Below are positions 1 through 11,379 of a DNA stretch of 64,000 nt, in pieces; position 1 is the first letter of the stretch; every line of letters starts with the position of its first letter. The stretch lies in contig JAJEKV010000308.1 in assembly GCA_021234155.1 (NCBI GenBank), forward strand, positions 1-64,000. The letters run 5' to 3'. Made by a program: the position numbers and the translations under genes. Source of the DNA: Isoetes taiwanensis. Its lineage: Eukaryota; Streptophyta; Lycopodiopsida; Isoetales; Isoetaceae. Under the pieces are notes generated by a model. That model did no database searches. It was given only the letters and a program-made list of their open reading frames with translations, and was not told the DNA's origin.

Positions 1-1440
1 AGCATCTAAGCATTTGAAGTCCACGAATTAAGTTGGCGGGGCCAAGTGATACAATCCCCAAGAATAGGCCACAATTGGGAGCCCATCCGGGCCCGGGCTC
101 TTGCCTTTTTCCATGTCTTTAGCAATCTAAAAAAGCTCCTCACTAGAGAAGGGCTTTTCAATATTTAAGTTCTCCTCTAAAACCTTGGCGTGAAGATTGA
201 TAAAACCATCCATAGCTGCATGTTGACTATCTGGTTTGTTCCCATTATATTCTTAAAAGTGGTTTCGGTGACTATCTTAATCTGATTCTCATCTGATATG
301 TCCTCATCCCCTACCTTAATTTCAAAAATATGATTCCACTTTATCCTGCCCTTAGCCTTAACAAAGAAGAACTTGGAACTACTCCTCTCGTCATCCCTAA
401 TTTTTCTGATTTTAGCCTTAAGCTTCCGAGCCTCGGCTATCTAATCTCCTCCTTTCAATTTACGCCCGAATTTCATCTTTTCTTCTTCGCCGGGGGCATT
501 TATAAGCCTTTCCCTCAAATCCTGGAGAAGGGAGATCTTTTGAAGGTGCACAGCCTTGCCCCAGTTTTTAATCAGCTTTAGCCACTTTAATCCACCAATG
601 CATCCAGCCTATCCTCTCAGTGGGCTTAGGGAATTTAGTAAGCAAGCTTCTTTGCGACCTTTCAATAAACTCATCATGCTCCAAAAGGCTAGTGTTGAGC
701 TTGAAATGTCTCTTTCTCTTCTTGGCGGTGTTGCTTACCCGTGATCCTTAAGCTGCTTTGGGAAAATGATCAGAAGTATATCCCTCAAGATTATCCACCC
801 TGTTACTATGGTTCGATAAGTTCTCGGAAAGGTAGTACTGTCGTGGAGACACAAGGTAGGATCCACTCTCTTATCTGTCTAGCTATAGGAATCGACCTTA
901 GTTCTAGCAAAGTTATTTAATTGTGACCCGGGCAAGATCTGACCGGGCCTCTTTCTCTGCCTACCTAGGGTCTGAAATTTTTATTCTTCATGGTTGTTAG
1001 TCACCATATTTAGATCCCCAAGAATGCAATCATCAAATTCCAAATTATCTAAACTACTCTTAACCTTTTTCCAAATCTCTACCCTTTCCACAGGTTATTA
1101 TAGGCATAAATATTCACTAGAGCAAGCTTGGTTCTAAGGATAGTGCATAAAAGAATCGCCATATGCCATCTCGCCATTAATCATATAGGTATTTGAAATG
1201 TTTGGTTATTCGAACAATTGCAATCGTGTAGAAGAATGGATTAATTTTGGAATCGACCACGGACTAAAATTAGAGGGAAGAGTTCTACTTATAATAGCCT
1301 CATGATTAAGATCATGAATCTTATGCTCTTGTATAAACAAAATGTCGGGGATTAAGGGAGGAAAGACATACCTTGAGCCTATCCCTTTTAATATTGCTAT
1401 TTAATCCACGGAGATTCGGGTAATGATAATGTCCCTACCT
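1..1440 (-). pseudogene. L1-type LINE ORF2 remnant: endonuclease and start of reverse transcriptase
   Basis: Read on the minus strand, this is the first half of a non-LTR retrotransposon ORF2. An APE-type endonuclease begins near 1435. A peptide with DILFIQEHKI lies at about 1350-1318, the position of the catalytic glutamate motif. GDLNMVTNN follows at about 1020-990, matching the GDFN motif. The linker before the reverse transcriptase is recognisable between about 800 and 150 (HFKLNTSLLEHDEF near 690). The fingers motif KSPGPDG lies at 105-81 and is followed by VAYSWGLYHL. In-frame stops and frame changes occur throughout, so it is dead. The catalytic palm of the reverse transcriptase lies beyond the left edge. 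Order and orientation agree with the ORF1-like remnant at 1790-3290, so both belong to one element. A live ORF2 protein nicks target DNA and copies its own RNA there. The motifs are seen directly; the L1-type label rests on them plus the DUF4283-like ORF1. Confidence 0.75.
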
Positions 1441-1789
1441 ATCACCCTACCTACTTGGATAGTCTGCTTCCTTGGGCTTGCTCTGCTGGGGCCCGAGTAG
1501 AATTTCTTTTTACCCCTACCTTTCCTTTTTGTAGAGCTATATTCCAACTTTGTATCTTCTATATCAATAAGTCCTCAATTTTCGATGCATATCACGCTTC
1601 TTTTTTTCTAGTTAAAATCTGGGAGCTCAGGCATTGTAATAATAAATTCGCCTGTGTCAATTCTGACAGACATATTAATATTTTTAATTAGCAAGACCAT
1701 GTTATCTTTTAATTCCACCCTTGGAGAACCCTTACGATAATCACGGTGGCGGGCATTAGGGAGTTATATAGTTAAGCAATATGATTAAC

Positions 1790-3290
1790 TCAAAGCGAGG
1801 ATTAGGGTTCTTTGGAATCCTTATTCTCCCCTTTATCATCACTGTTATTAACCTTTGGGATCCAAGCTTGCTTTAGGTTCTTCTGATAAGAGGCATCTTT
1901 TGTCAATGATTTCGAAACTGGCCATTTGGAGTAGCTTATTATGATATCCAGAAATTCGTTTGCCTTGACTTTGGTCTTAATCTTCTTCCTCCAATCCGAG
2001 TTGATCATTTTAGAGATACACAGCGATGGATAATTCGTTTGAGGAATATTGATATCAATTACCTCCCTAGGAGCTCAGAAAGGATCATCAAGTGGGATCG
2101 AGTCCAGAAAGCTGGAGGGAGATTAGGAAAGGAAATCCATGTGGAGGTTCTGATCTCATTTTCAGACCCCAGAATGAAATCGGGAGTCCATTTCATAATA
2201 TAAAAGGGGGCATTGGTAATGAAATCAAGTTTCCTTATGAGGGATGTGGTTCACACACACCTCATCCTACTTGAACGATTTGGAAGGTCTTGTTGTCCGG
2301 CTTGAGGTTGAAAAGAATTAGAGTGTCTTTGGATTTTGGTGATCAATTTTTTTACCTCCACTGGTAGGGCATTTCAGCGGGAAGTGAATTAAGATAGCTT
2401 TCCTAGAAAAGATGTCGCTTGCCGAGAAGAATCTGGTACACCAAACAAATCAATGAAATCCCCACTAACAACCGACCCCGAGAATGGGTTGGAGCAGGGA
2501 ATTATCCCTCATTAGAATATTTTTATAGGAGAAGCTAAACCTTTTGCTTTGTCGTTCTTGCCAATTACGGGATGGTGTTGGTGATTTTGCTCTCTCCTAT
2601 CTTACGTCTTTGTAATGTTGGTATGACTTAACTTCCTGCATAATTACCCACGATCCACAAGAATTAACCTCTACGGGTTGAACAATCAGTTAGAGTCTTT
2701 AATTTTTGCAAGTTTTAGCCAATTTCTTCCTTACGGCGAGTTGGTAGACTTCGGAGACATAGAAATCCCTTCTAATGGCTGGTCCATAGCTAATCTGCTT
2801 TGAAGGTTTTTTACGTGCCTTTCAATTCGTGGTCCTCAGCCTCTTCCCATCTCTTGATGAGTCTGACGATACTTGCATTTGAATTATCCTTCAATCAAAA
2901 GTCCCACATAATAATAAGATTCTTAACAGCCGTAGCGGTTCATCCATAAAAGGCCACGAAAATCTTTGTTCTTTTAAAGCTGCGGCAATCTGTCTCTGTA
3001 TGCCTGCAGCTTCTTAGTGATGAGCTTATGCGGTGTATTATCCATTTCTGCACAAATCAGAAGATGTTCCATACCCAATCTGTCATTTTGCTCTTAGTCC
3101 ATATAGTCCTTATCAATGGTTATCATCTTCTCCTTGCATGCCACAATCCCCACCTCCTCGTGCACACCCATACAAAAGGCGGCTGCTTTTACGATTTGAT
3201 CCCTAATTATCTCAAGCACATTATCTGACTCTTCGAGCGCCCATGCCTTATCCCATACGTAGATCAAGCCAAAAATCATGTCCATTAGGT
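1790..3290 (-). pseudogene. LINE ORF1-like remnant with DUF4283-like segment
   Basis: This region lies directly upstream, on the minus strand, of the LINE endonuclease at 1-1440. At about 2245-2107 it reads FITNAPFYIMKWTPDF, then TSTWISFPNLPPAFW. That spacing of hydrophobic and tryptophan residues is typical of the DUF4283 domain in ORF1 of plant L1-type LINEs, which packages element RNA. A lysine-rich open stretch (2008-1802) follows. An upstream acidic stretch (3285-3094) with WALEESDNVLEIIRDQIV may be the N-terminal part. Stops break the frames several times. The DUF4283 resemblance is judged by eye and the N-terminal assignment is inferred from position only. No clear 5' end is visible; the remnant fades out near 3.3 kb. 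Confidence 0.5.
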
Positions 3291-3299
3291 CATCTTCCT

Positions 3300-5250
3300 T
3301 GTTATCTTTGCTTTCGAGTTTCTTGCTTTGGTTCTCATCTTTGATAGAATACTATCGATCACAAAGAAGGTCGTCTAAAGCCTCGCAACGAAAGAAATCG
3401 CTTAAGCCTCGGAATGAAAGAAACAGGCCCGTTATCGAACCGCGACTGCTTCCCCTACCACTTTCCCCCGACTCAAAATAGCGCCAATGATGGCTCTCCC
3501 CATCCCAGGAAGAAGCCTAAGAATTGACATGAAGGCGGCCGACAAGAGTACCCCTCGAAGATCGAAGGGAAAGCGATTCTAAAGACCCTACCAGCCCGGG
3601 CACCCTAGATCGACCGCGAGGGTCCAAGAAGAAAAACTACACTAATTGGAGACTAAAACCTCCAAACCACCACATCTAAGTCCACGATATCTTTGGGATG
3701 GTTGGAGATCAAAAAATTTGCCCAATAATAGGTCGGTTCCACCCCAAATTCGATTGGAGCACTCATCGTTAAAAGAGATTACACTCAAATCTATTACCAA
3801 AAAGGGTTGTGAGTTATGGGCAGACCACTCTTAAGGAGCACGATCTGTAAGCAAAAAGAATACGAAAGAAGGAGTTAAGCTCGAACCTACAAAACCTATT
3901 CTAGAACTTGAATCAACTGCCTATCTAATCAAATTTTCGATGGCCATTATAGAATCCTGGTTTTCCACTGGAATGTTTGTAATCCCCAGCCCCTGGAGAA
4001 CAGCTTCAAGGAAAGCCTCATCCATCGGGGTTGGAAAATTCTCCCCGTAGCTAGGCAGTTTTTTCTAGGCGCTCATTCATCTTTTAGGATAGCGCATTTT
4101 CCAGCAGTCAAAGCTCAGCTTCGAAGCGTAGCCGTTGTCACCAGATCTTGTGACAAGGCGCCCCGAGAACTTCTATTTTCAGCGGACAAAATTTTCAAGT
4201 GAAAGAACAAGTGAAGTATTTGATTGAAACATAGTGTTTCCAAAATTTGAAGATTTTATCTTCAATAATCACATAAAAAATTTACAAGTTTTTGGAACTT
4301 AATTATTAAAAATGGGGGAGGGGTAATAAGCGAGGGATCAAGCACATCTTCATGAGACAATTGTGAATGTCACAACCTTAGAGGTGCAATTCAAAGCGTT
4401 GTTATCACCAACTTCACTCGACCATGAAAATTTGCATCTTTGTTTTTAGAACATGAAAAGGTGAAAAATTAGCTCTGTCTTTCGGGCGTTGAGACTCTTG
4501 AGCATTGTCTACGTGTTTTGTCACGAGGTTCAACGGTGTGGTCCTAGCTACAAGGTTTGTTTAGCGGTACATTGAATTTGCTTAGATGCATCCTCTTGGC
4601 ATCCTATCCCAGCGCATGGCCTCAAGTAAACAAAGGGCATTCCATCTTGGTTACGGTTGGCTCTTATGAGTGGATATGGGGCGTCGCGGATTCCTTTCAT
4701 CTTTCAAGGGATTAATTCATGCACCGCGGTGTTATTCACGGTGGCCCGAAAAAAAGATGTTGGCTGACCTACAAAGTGTTCCTCCTTTGAATCGGAAATG
4801 AATGGAGCATCTGGATTGATATCTTGAATTGATTCTTATCGTTAGTCTCCTATTACGGTGTAAGCACATTTGTGCTCCGGGCTACCGTCTTTACGTAGCA
4901 TCTTTTTGTGCTTACACAGTTAGAACAAGGTGACCTTGCAAACGCACTAATGACCTGTAGTGCAATTGCAGATTTCTTTTTAAAAAATTGAAATTCTAGC
5001 CTGTTTTAGAGGTTTTTATTTTAAGAATTGCTTAAAATACTAGGAGGCAATTTAAAATAAGCATTTTTCGATGACAAGCACAAAATACAAAGTGCGCAAA
5101 AAATAAAATTTACACAATGGAACAAGATATTAAAAAGATGATTAGATATATTTTTCAACTCAAATAAGCAACACTTACAAGAAGACAAGTATCATGTGGT
5201 AATGTAATAAAATGTATAAAGAGCAAGAGCAACCTCTTTACAAATAAGCG
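3300..5250. other. Intergenic stretch without a recognisable gene
   Basis: I see no conserved domain here. Short frames at 3278-3481 and 3646-3834 have basic, low-information translations. A purine-rich stretch near 3350-3480 is compositionally biased. From about 4150 the DNA is AT-rich, with no repeat I could pair elsewhere in the window. Confidence 0.4.
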
Positions 5251-5259
5251 GCTCTTCAT

Positions 5260-5850
5260 CATCTTATTCAGCATCTATAATAGTACCAATAATGGCAAGA
5301 ACATCTTCTTGCTCCATCGATACCTCCAATTTCTGCATCTCATCAAGGGGAATCAAGTTAATAAAACATGCAAGTTGATTGTATTCCATATCAATGGCGG
5401 TTGAAACTTCGAGAGCTTATTGACGGCACTATTATCCGCATTATTAGCACCAAAGTTCTTGGTTTTGGTACTTTGTAGAGAACTAATTCTCGATCTAATA
5501 ATAGCCACAAACTCATTAACAATATCAAATAGTTCTTCCCTTTCCTTAAGCCACATCCACAAGCAGTAGTTGTACTTTTACTATCCATATGTACAGCCAT
5601 AAGCAACAACCCAATCCCATGATTGGAAGAATATTCAATGAAAGTATTAATTAAACGTTGAGAGTTCTCGTAAGAATTGACAATTCTGTAAAGTATAGTG
5701 GAAGCTATTTGGATCTTTGAAAGTCATTTCTAAAGTCCATCCTTGTTGTTTTGTAGTGGAGAATGTGTCTTCTGGAATTGTAACCACAGTAAGCAATGTG
5801 GAGCATCTCCCAAGCATTAACAACTCTAGCACCTCCACCATCTCCACTAA
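5260..5850 (-). other. Possible decayed coding fragment, unrecognised
   Basis: Several adjoining minus-strand frames (5847-5647, 5609-5391, 5562-5353, and a stretch down to about 5270) read like one peptide broken by frameshifts. Examples are TIPEDTFSTTKQQGWTLEMT near 5780-5725, and LDEMQKLEVSMEQEDVLAII near 5355-5290. The residue use is balanced rather than low complexity, which suggests a former gene. I do not recognise a family, and the frames may be unrelated. Confidence 0.2.
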
Positions 5851-5859
5851 TAATTGTCT

Positions 5860-6600
5860 CCTCTAATAATTATCTTCAACTTTGTGTGCGGGTTAATAAA
5901 ACTAAAAATTGATTGTCATAATGGCATAGGAACAGAAGACCATGGGCAAAGGTTTAAAAACTTGATGATGTCTATGAAGTCATAGCAACTAACATAAAAA
6001 TATTTCCTGTGGAAGCTTGTCATAGGCAACAAACTTTGGAAAGTAATTCGTCTCTTAGGCAAGACATAGTAAAAAAATATCCATCTCTTAGGCAAGACAT
6101 AATTAAAATTATGCTTTCTATATGCCATCATGGATAAACATAATAAAAGATGCAAGACATAATAAAAGATTATGCTTTCTTTATCTTGATCATAATGTTC
6201 TAATTATTTTGTTTGGTATTTGGGGAGGGTATTTCATGGATGGTTTTGGCTAGATTCCGGGGGTGTATTGTATGCAAAATCGTAGTAAATTTGTATTTTT
6301 TGAGTGATTTGAGCTGCTTCTTGGCGATCAAATAGGATTAATCGGGTTGGATGTGATTATTTTGGTATTCTTTGTGATGGCTTCTTTCCTTTTGGGCAAC
6401 AGCGGATCAGAGGATCAGGCGAGGCAACCGAGGGAGGGGTTACGGTGTGGAGGAAGAATTGATCGGGATGATTTAGGCGATTGAAGTGTTGGAAGATCGA
6501 TTCAAAATCCAGCCAATTTCGATTTGCGGCCCGATTTGCGGCGATTTCGCGAGCCCGATTTGCGATCGATTAGTAGGGGCGGTGGGCGAGGAGGGACTTA
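5860..6600. other. Non-coding stretch with a short imperfect repeat
   Basis: A phrase of about 20 bp (tctcttaggcaagacata) occurs at about 6050 and 6083, and related 'aagacataataaaag' words occur at about 6150. No gene was recognised. The stretch 6480-6600 is GC-richer and repeats 'cgatttgcg' several times. Confidence 0.35.
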
Positions 6601-6631
6601 GGGCTGTTTTTCTTCTGGCGGAATCATCCGA

Positions 6632-7069
6632 TTGGGGCGAAGCCATACATTAGGCAACTTAGGGCAATTAGGGGGACATGTTTTCTTTGTTCTATATTTT
6701 AGAAATTGTGGCCCTTGTGTTATTGTGGCTGTTGTGTTTCTTGAATCTTTCGGTTTCTCACTTGGTGATGGTGGGTTCAAATCCCATAAAGATTGTATGA
6801 AGATTGCGGCCGAGGGCTTCCAATCCTCCGGCCCGAACGCGTCCGTCTCCCCTGTGCTTTGGTTCCTGGTTAGGACTGGCACAGGATTCACTCCGGACTT
6901 CGTGGCCGACACTAGCAAAAGATTCATTCCGGCAGGCCACACTGCCGGTCCATGGGTCAATGGCAAGCTTTGCTATGGCTGGGTTTTTTTTTTGGCTTCA
7001 ACCATACGTTTGATGCGCACCATTGAGGCCGAGATGCGGTTTTCTTCTCAAAATTCTAATAGGCTTTGA
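6632..7069 (+). other. Open frame of 145 codons, unrecognised, both strands open
   Basis: An uninterrupted frame of 145 codons lies on the plus strand, and a 122-codon frame lies opposite it at 6966-6598. The plus translation starts with a hydrophobic stretch (residues 15-45, GGHVFFVLYF then IVAVVFLESF) and shows no domain I know. Two overlapping open frames in AT-rich plant DNA can arise by chance in a GC-richer patch. A direct call as a gene is not supported. I list it because it is the longest plus-strand frame on the left side outside low-complexity DNA. Confidence 0.15.
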
Positions 7070-7184
7070 TTTAGAATATGACATAGAATATTCACCAAAT
7101 CAAAGGTCCAAACTGAAATATGCAAAATAGACCCATAAAGATGCAATAAGATGAATAAAGATGAATAAGATGATCCCATCGATC

Positions 7185-7790
7185 GGAGACATCGGATCGC
7201 CATTCTAAATGGGGCGAGCATGCATGTTTTGCATGCATCTTGAGTGGCGCATGCGATTACAGTTGGGGAGTTAAGCTATTTTAAGTGGCGTTTACGCCCG
7301 ACTTCTCGCCGTAGCTTCCTCTTTCTCTCGGCGATTACCTTATTCTCTTTGAACCCACCCTCCCCTTCTTTGTTATTGTATTTTTTATCGGCGTGGCGCA
7401 GCGTAATCAACCCCTCCACTTTGGGAGGTTTGTTTTGTCTTGTTGTTTTGTTGGTGATGTGCGGTGCAGGGTTAGCAAAGCGACATCTGTTTTCGACTTT
7501 TTTCATTAGGTATGGGTTTTGGGGCGATTTTTATACCTTCGTTTGTCAAGCCCCCCTTGCGAGGCTTATCACTAGGGTTTTTCCTGAAAACCCGAAGGCC
7601 GAGGGTTTTTAATCGTTGATAAGCTTTTCGGCGGTACACTAACCCGATCTCTATTAGCATTGTATTTTGTTGGGGTCCAAATGAGTATAATTGGATTTTC
7701 CCTTTAATTTTTATGGGTAGTTTGTGTGCGGTACCCACTATCCACCATTGTAGAAAATGCTGTGAGATGAATGAGAAGCAGAGTGACGGG
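7185..7790 (+). repeat. Repeat family R1, copy A (direct)
   Basis: First of four copies of one repeat. Shared landmarks with copy C (8526-9133) include 'ggggcgagcatgcatgttt', 'gtggcgtttacgcccgactt', 'ccactttgggaggtttgtt' and 'ttagcattgtattttgttgg'. It holds a hairpin module at 7564-7624. Its right end runs into the palindrome centre near 7785 that joins it to inverted copy B. It has no coding capacity I trust. Identity to C looks high by eye, with many small indels. Confidence 0.85.
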
Positions 7791-7794
7791 CTTG

Positions 7795-8345
7795 CTTCTC
7801 ATTCATCTCGGCAATTTTTACAATATTGAATGGTGGTAACAGCGCCTGTTTCTATAAATAAAGGAAAAAAAACAATTACCCCAACAAAATTCAATGTAAT
7901 CTTGAGGCTTGTAATACCGAAAAGCTTATCACGGGATTGCCGGTTTCCTAGTAATTAAGCTGAACAACGCACTTTAAACTAAAAATAAACTCTAAATGGA
8001 AAAAATCGGAAAAACTCTTCCTGCTATAACAAGACAAAAAAACCTCAGAATGGAGAATGATACTGGCGGCGTGCTAACGCGATAAAAATACAATAACAAA
8101 GAAGGTAATTCAAAATAGATATGTTGAAGCGCCCGATAATCAGCCATGAATAACGAAAACGCGCTTCCCTGCTCATACTATTCGACAGAACCAACAAACT
8201 GGAATACCAGGGACTTCACGCCAGCAAACTAGGATGGGGACGAAGGTCCGCGGGGATGAAGTAAAGTAGAGGGCGACATGAAGCAGCAGCCAGAGTTATT
8301 GAAACCCGGTGAGGGAAGAAGGCCCTCCTGCGGGAGGCAGTCAAA
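7795..8345 (-). repeat. Repeat family R1, copy B (inverted)
   Basis: Read on the minus strand this matches copies A, C and D. For instance, plus-strand 'aaaaatacaataacaaagaa' near 8090 is the complement of the 'ttctttgttattgtattttt' stretch in A and C. 'ccccaacaaaa' near 7880 and 'ccgaaaagcttatcac' near 7917 also pair with A. The 'ggtccccatcctagtttgct'-like segment near 8240 (minus) matches copy D. B is more diverged than C and has lost the middle of the hairpin module. With A it makes an inverted repeat centred near 7785. Confidence 0.75.
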
Positions 8346-8399
8346 GAGGAATAAAGATGCTGGCGGCGAGGAGAGAGGTATCTTCTCACCATTGTTCTA

Positions 8400-9135
8400 T
8401 TAACAGTGTTCGGCGGGGAGAACTTTCTTCTGCGAACAATTAATTAGCGTTGCTCCTTATCCTTCGACTTATTATCTGTGACAAGAGAATCCTTTAATGT
8501 CGGCCGATTTATTCTTGATTTTAAATCCCATCTAAATCCCCATCGTCGAGACATCCGGATCGCCATTCTAGAATGGGGCGAGCATGCATGTTTTGCATGC
8601 ATGCGGCGGCGCATGCCGTTCTGGTTGGGAGTTAAGCTATTTTGTGGCGTTTACGCCCGACTTCTCATCGGCTTCCTCTTCTCTCGGCGGCGGTACCTTA
8701 TTCTCTTTTGAACCCACCCTCCCCCTTCTTTGTTATTGTATTTTTTTATCGGCGTGGCTTGGCGTAATCAACCCTCCACTTTGGGAGGTTTGTTTTGTCT
8801 TGTTGTTTTGTTGGTGATGTGCGGTCTGAGGTTATGGCGACATGTTTTTCGACTTTTCCATTAAGTGGGTTTTGGGGGCGATTTTTATACCTTCGTTTGT
8901 CCAAGCCCTTAGAAGGCTTATCACTAGTTTTTTCCTCGAAAACCGAAGAGTGAGGTTTTTAATCCGGTGATAAGCTTTTCGGCGGTACCTAACCGATCTC
9001 TATTAGCATTGTATTTTGTTGGGGTCCAAATGATATAGTGGATTTTCCCTTTAATTTTTATGGGTAGTTTCGCGTAATGCGGCTACCCACTATCCATTGT
9101 AGAAAATCTGCTGAGATGAATGAGAAGCAAGTCTA
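8400..9135 (+). repeat. Repeat family R1, copy C (direct)
   Basis: Direct copy about 1.35 kb downstream of copy A, sharing all the landmarks listed for A. It includes a hairpin module at 8916-8975 whose outer stem is a perfect 9-bp complement. Its leading part ('agcgttgctcc', near 8445) also matches the start of copy D. Its open frames (8478-8817) are mirrored in copy A with frame changes, so they are unlikely to be translated. Confidence 0.85.
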
Positions 9136-9187
9136 AGTCTTCCTCTTCTCTCTCAGCAGTACCTTATTCTCTTTGAATTGTTTCCAG

Positions 9188-9365
9188 GCAGGGGAGGGGC
9201 TTCTTCCTGCCTGGTTTTTATTTTTAAGCGTTGCTTTCATCTTTGTCCTTTCTCGGCCTTTAGCCTTCATCCTGTGACCTTCGTCCTCGATCCTAGTTTG
9301 TTAAGGAAGTCCTTTGGTATTCGGGCGGTTTGTTGGTTTCATGCGAGTCCCATTCTAGAATGCTT
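9188..9365 (+). repeat. Repeat family R1, copy D (partial, direct)
   Basis: This stretch matches the leading part of copies B and C. Shared pieces are 'taagcgttgct', 'accttcgtcctcgatcctag', 'ggtattcgggcggtttgttg' and 'cccattctagaatg'. It stops at the point where A and C continue with the 'gcgagcatgc' segment. It is probably a truncated copy. Confidence 0.6.
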
Positions 9366-9523
9366 TCTTTATGCCGTCATAAACAATCTAGATACAAAAC
9401 TAATCATTATTTATGAACCCATAGGCAAAAACTATCAAACAATTATTTCATGTGTATTCAAGCATTGCCTAGAGCCCAAAATTAACAAAAGAAGATGAAC
9501 TTGAACATGAAATTCTATGATTT

Positions 9524-9561
9524 AAGAATGAGAATGAGAATGAGAATGAGAATGAGAATGA
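9524..9561 (+). repeat. (GAATGA)n microsatellite, tail of a LINE
   Basis: About six units of a 6-bp repeat abut the 3' end of the minus-strand LINE fragment at 9562-10262. In the element's own orientation the tail reads (ATTCTC)n directly after 'gacgataaaaaatc'. It therefore occupies the place of a poly(A) tail. Confidence 0.8.
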
Positions 9562-10262
9562 TTTTTTATCGTCCACTGAGGCCAATCGGCCTATGGGACC
9601 CACAAGGAGCGCAGCAAACTTATTACTGTCCGGGTTAAAAAACCCCCGCCCCGAAGGGTTTTCGAGGGAAAAACCGTGGCAGTAATAAGAATCTTGTCAA
9701 AGCTAGCCTAAGTATACATCAATATATATATACATGTCAAGTGTGTGCACGAGGACATAGCTGATCTCGCATGTCCATAACCTCTGAAGGTATGATCCGG
9801 CACCCGTCATGCCGGATCTTCGTGCTCAATGTCACATGTAATGGTGGCCATGCGACCAACTTCGGCATAAGCGTCCGGGTGATCATATCTTTGGGCAACT
9901 TTGAAGGCTATGAGATTCATCCTCAATGACTCCCATTTGGCGGCGTGTGAGCTTTGTCTGGCGTGGCTCACCAATCCATCTGCCGTCTCAATTCGAAGAT
10001 GATGTGCCCACAATGCGAATGGAGGCAATGAGTCTGCGCCTTTTCATGGGCAAGTGGAGTGCAGCGGGTAGCATTGCGGGCCTCGTTCAATGTGGGATTT
10101 ATGTGGCGGTGATGGTGTCTTTGTCTTGACATGTTCAAGGGCATTGGCATCCCAAAGCTTCTTTGAGGAAGCAAGCGTCAAGATATTACCTCAAGCTATG
10201 GCGTCGCCTCTGTTTGCATATGTATGCACGTGCTCTGCACATTCCATCTAGCCAACCATTGA
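9562..10262 (-). mobile_element. 5'-truncated LINE 3' end (family L2x, same as 39-44 kb element)
   Basis: This stretch aligns with the 3' end of the LINE at 39.04-43.9 kb on the same strand. Shared landmarks are 'atggaggcaatgagtctgcg', 'cctatgggaccca' and 'ttccatctggcgaacca'-like sequence. The last shared bases are near 10262, so the copy is truncated at its 5' side. The minus strand encodes ALWAHHLRIETADG at about 10020-9980, the C-terminal HHLRIE motif of this LINE type, then a frame-shifted IEDESH. It carries a hairpin module at 9619-9689 in its 3' untranslated part. It is dead, with frames broken. Confidence 0.75.
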
Positions 10263-10690
10263 GCTCGAGAAATATGCAAAATCGGAAAAAAAAAATGAAT
10301 AACAAAACTTCTGAGAATCTAATGCGAGAAATCCAACAAAGGGCATTGCAAAGCTTGAAATTTCAAAAATATCGGCATGAAAAATCAAATGAATTTTGCA
10401 CAAAAGAAAGTCAAATTTAAGTACATCTTTCTTGCGAGTTATTGTGGCTATGCATGTTCCTTCGTAACATTTACAATATATTGAGGCAAGCATCCGGCTT
10501 CTTAGGTGCGATATGGCGGCTCCATTAAATCTGTCAAGACCCGAGAAACAAACAACCTAGGTCATGCGGGCTGAGCGAATCTCACGGGTTGGTTGAAGGA
10601 GCCCTCCGGATTCTAAATAACCACGAGCATAGGATTTGCAAAACCGCTCTTGCTCCATGGCTCAAGCACTCATGTTTCAAAAAAAAACCT
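10263..10690. other. No gene recognised
   Basis: AT-rich DNA between the truncated LINE and a minisatellite. I see no domain or repeat in it. Confidence 0.4.
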
Positions 10691-10935
10691 CCTTTCCTAT
10701 GCCATGTCGTCATGGGAAATTGTTTCTCAAAAAGTGCTTTGCCTATGCCGTTATGGGCAAATAGTTTTGATATGTTTTGCCCCATGTCGTTATGGGCAAA
10801 TCCTTTTCAAAATCTCTTTGCCCATGCCGTCATAAGCAAAACCCTTTTTAAAATGTTTAAAATCCTCTTTGCCCATGCCGTCATAGGCAAAACCTTTTCA
10901 AAAATATCTTTGGCTATGCCCTCATAGGTATGTCT
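10690..10935 (+). repeat. Minisatellite with palindromic core
   Basis: About six imperfect units carry the core 'tgcccatgccgtcatgggca' and relatives, each followed by 'aaa(t/c)ccttttcaaaat'-like spacers. Core positions are near 10698, 10742, 10783, 10820, 10870 and 10912. The core is nearly self-complementary (tgcccat / atgggca), so each unit can form a small hairpin. Confidence 0.75.
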
Positions 10936-10937
10936 CT

Positions 10938-11365
10938 TTATTAAGTATCTTTTTTTTTTTTCTCTTGTGCCCTTTTAGGAAAAAAAACATTGAGGTAAGC
11001 TCTCTATGCGTCATAGGTCGCTCCCCTTGGCTGATAAAGCCCGGCGATCTTAAGCGGCTTTGTCTTTCCCCTTTGAAGGCGGCATGTGCTTTCTCTAACC
11101 ATTTTCTCGGCTTAGGTGGCGGTGGAGGGATTCTTGGTGGAGGACCATTAGGTAGAGGAGGTTGCAAGGTTGCAAATAAATATCGGAAGGAAGTGATATA
11201 GAATAGGCGGCAATTCCACTTGCTGTCATACTCTTGCTAATTACTAGGCATAGGCAATGCTATTTGGGATGCAATGTAAGCGGCATTAGACAAGGCTTGG
11301 CGTCTTGTGCCCTTGATAACATTGAAGCGTTGGGCCATTGATCAGGTAGGTATGAGGATCGATAG
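10938..11365 (-). other. Remnant internal region of an LTR element, proline-rich frame
   Basis: Downstream (minus strand) of the primer binding site at 11366-11377, the sequence reads MAQRFNVIKG near 11340-11310. A separate frame at 11167-10922 starts QPPLPNGPPPRIPPPPPKPR and then turns basic. Position suggests a former gag region, but the peptides match no gag domain I can name, and the proline run alone is not diagnostic. Confidence 0.25.
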
Positions 11366-11377
11366 GCTCTGATACCA
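11366..11377 (-). promoter_or_regulatory. tRNA-Met primer binding site of an LTR retrotransposon
   Basis: The minus strand reads TGGTATCAGAGC, the standard plant primer binding site complementary to the initiator methionine tRNA. It lies two bases from a sequence starting tgatacg on the plus strand, as expected for the inner edge of a 5' LTR. This is where reverse transcription of a copia or gypsy element would be primed. Confidence 0.7.
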
Positions 11378-11379
11378 CT

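Noticed and set aside
6765-6785. tRNA T-arm-like text (gtgggttcaaatcccat)
   Set aside because: No acceptor stem, D arm or anticodon arm could be placed at the right distances; a tRNA-derived SINE is possible but no tail or copy was found.
7564-7624. Hammerhead ribozyme
   Set aside because: The core lacks the CUGANGA and matching GAAA arrangement; only the cgaaaac word is shared.
7185-9133. A and C copies of R1 as the two LTRs of one short element
   Set aside because: The spacer is an inverted copy of the same repeat, not an internal region with primer binding site and polypurine tract.
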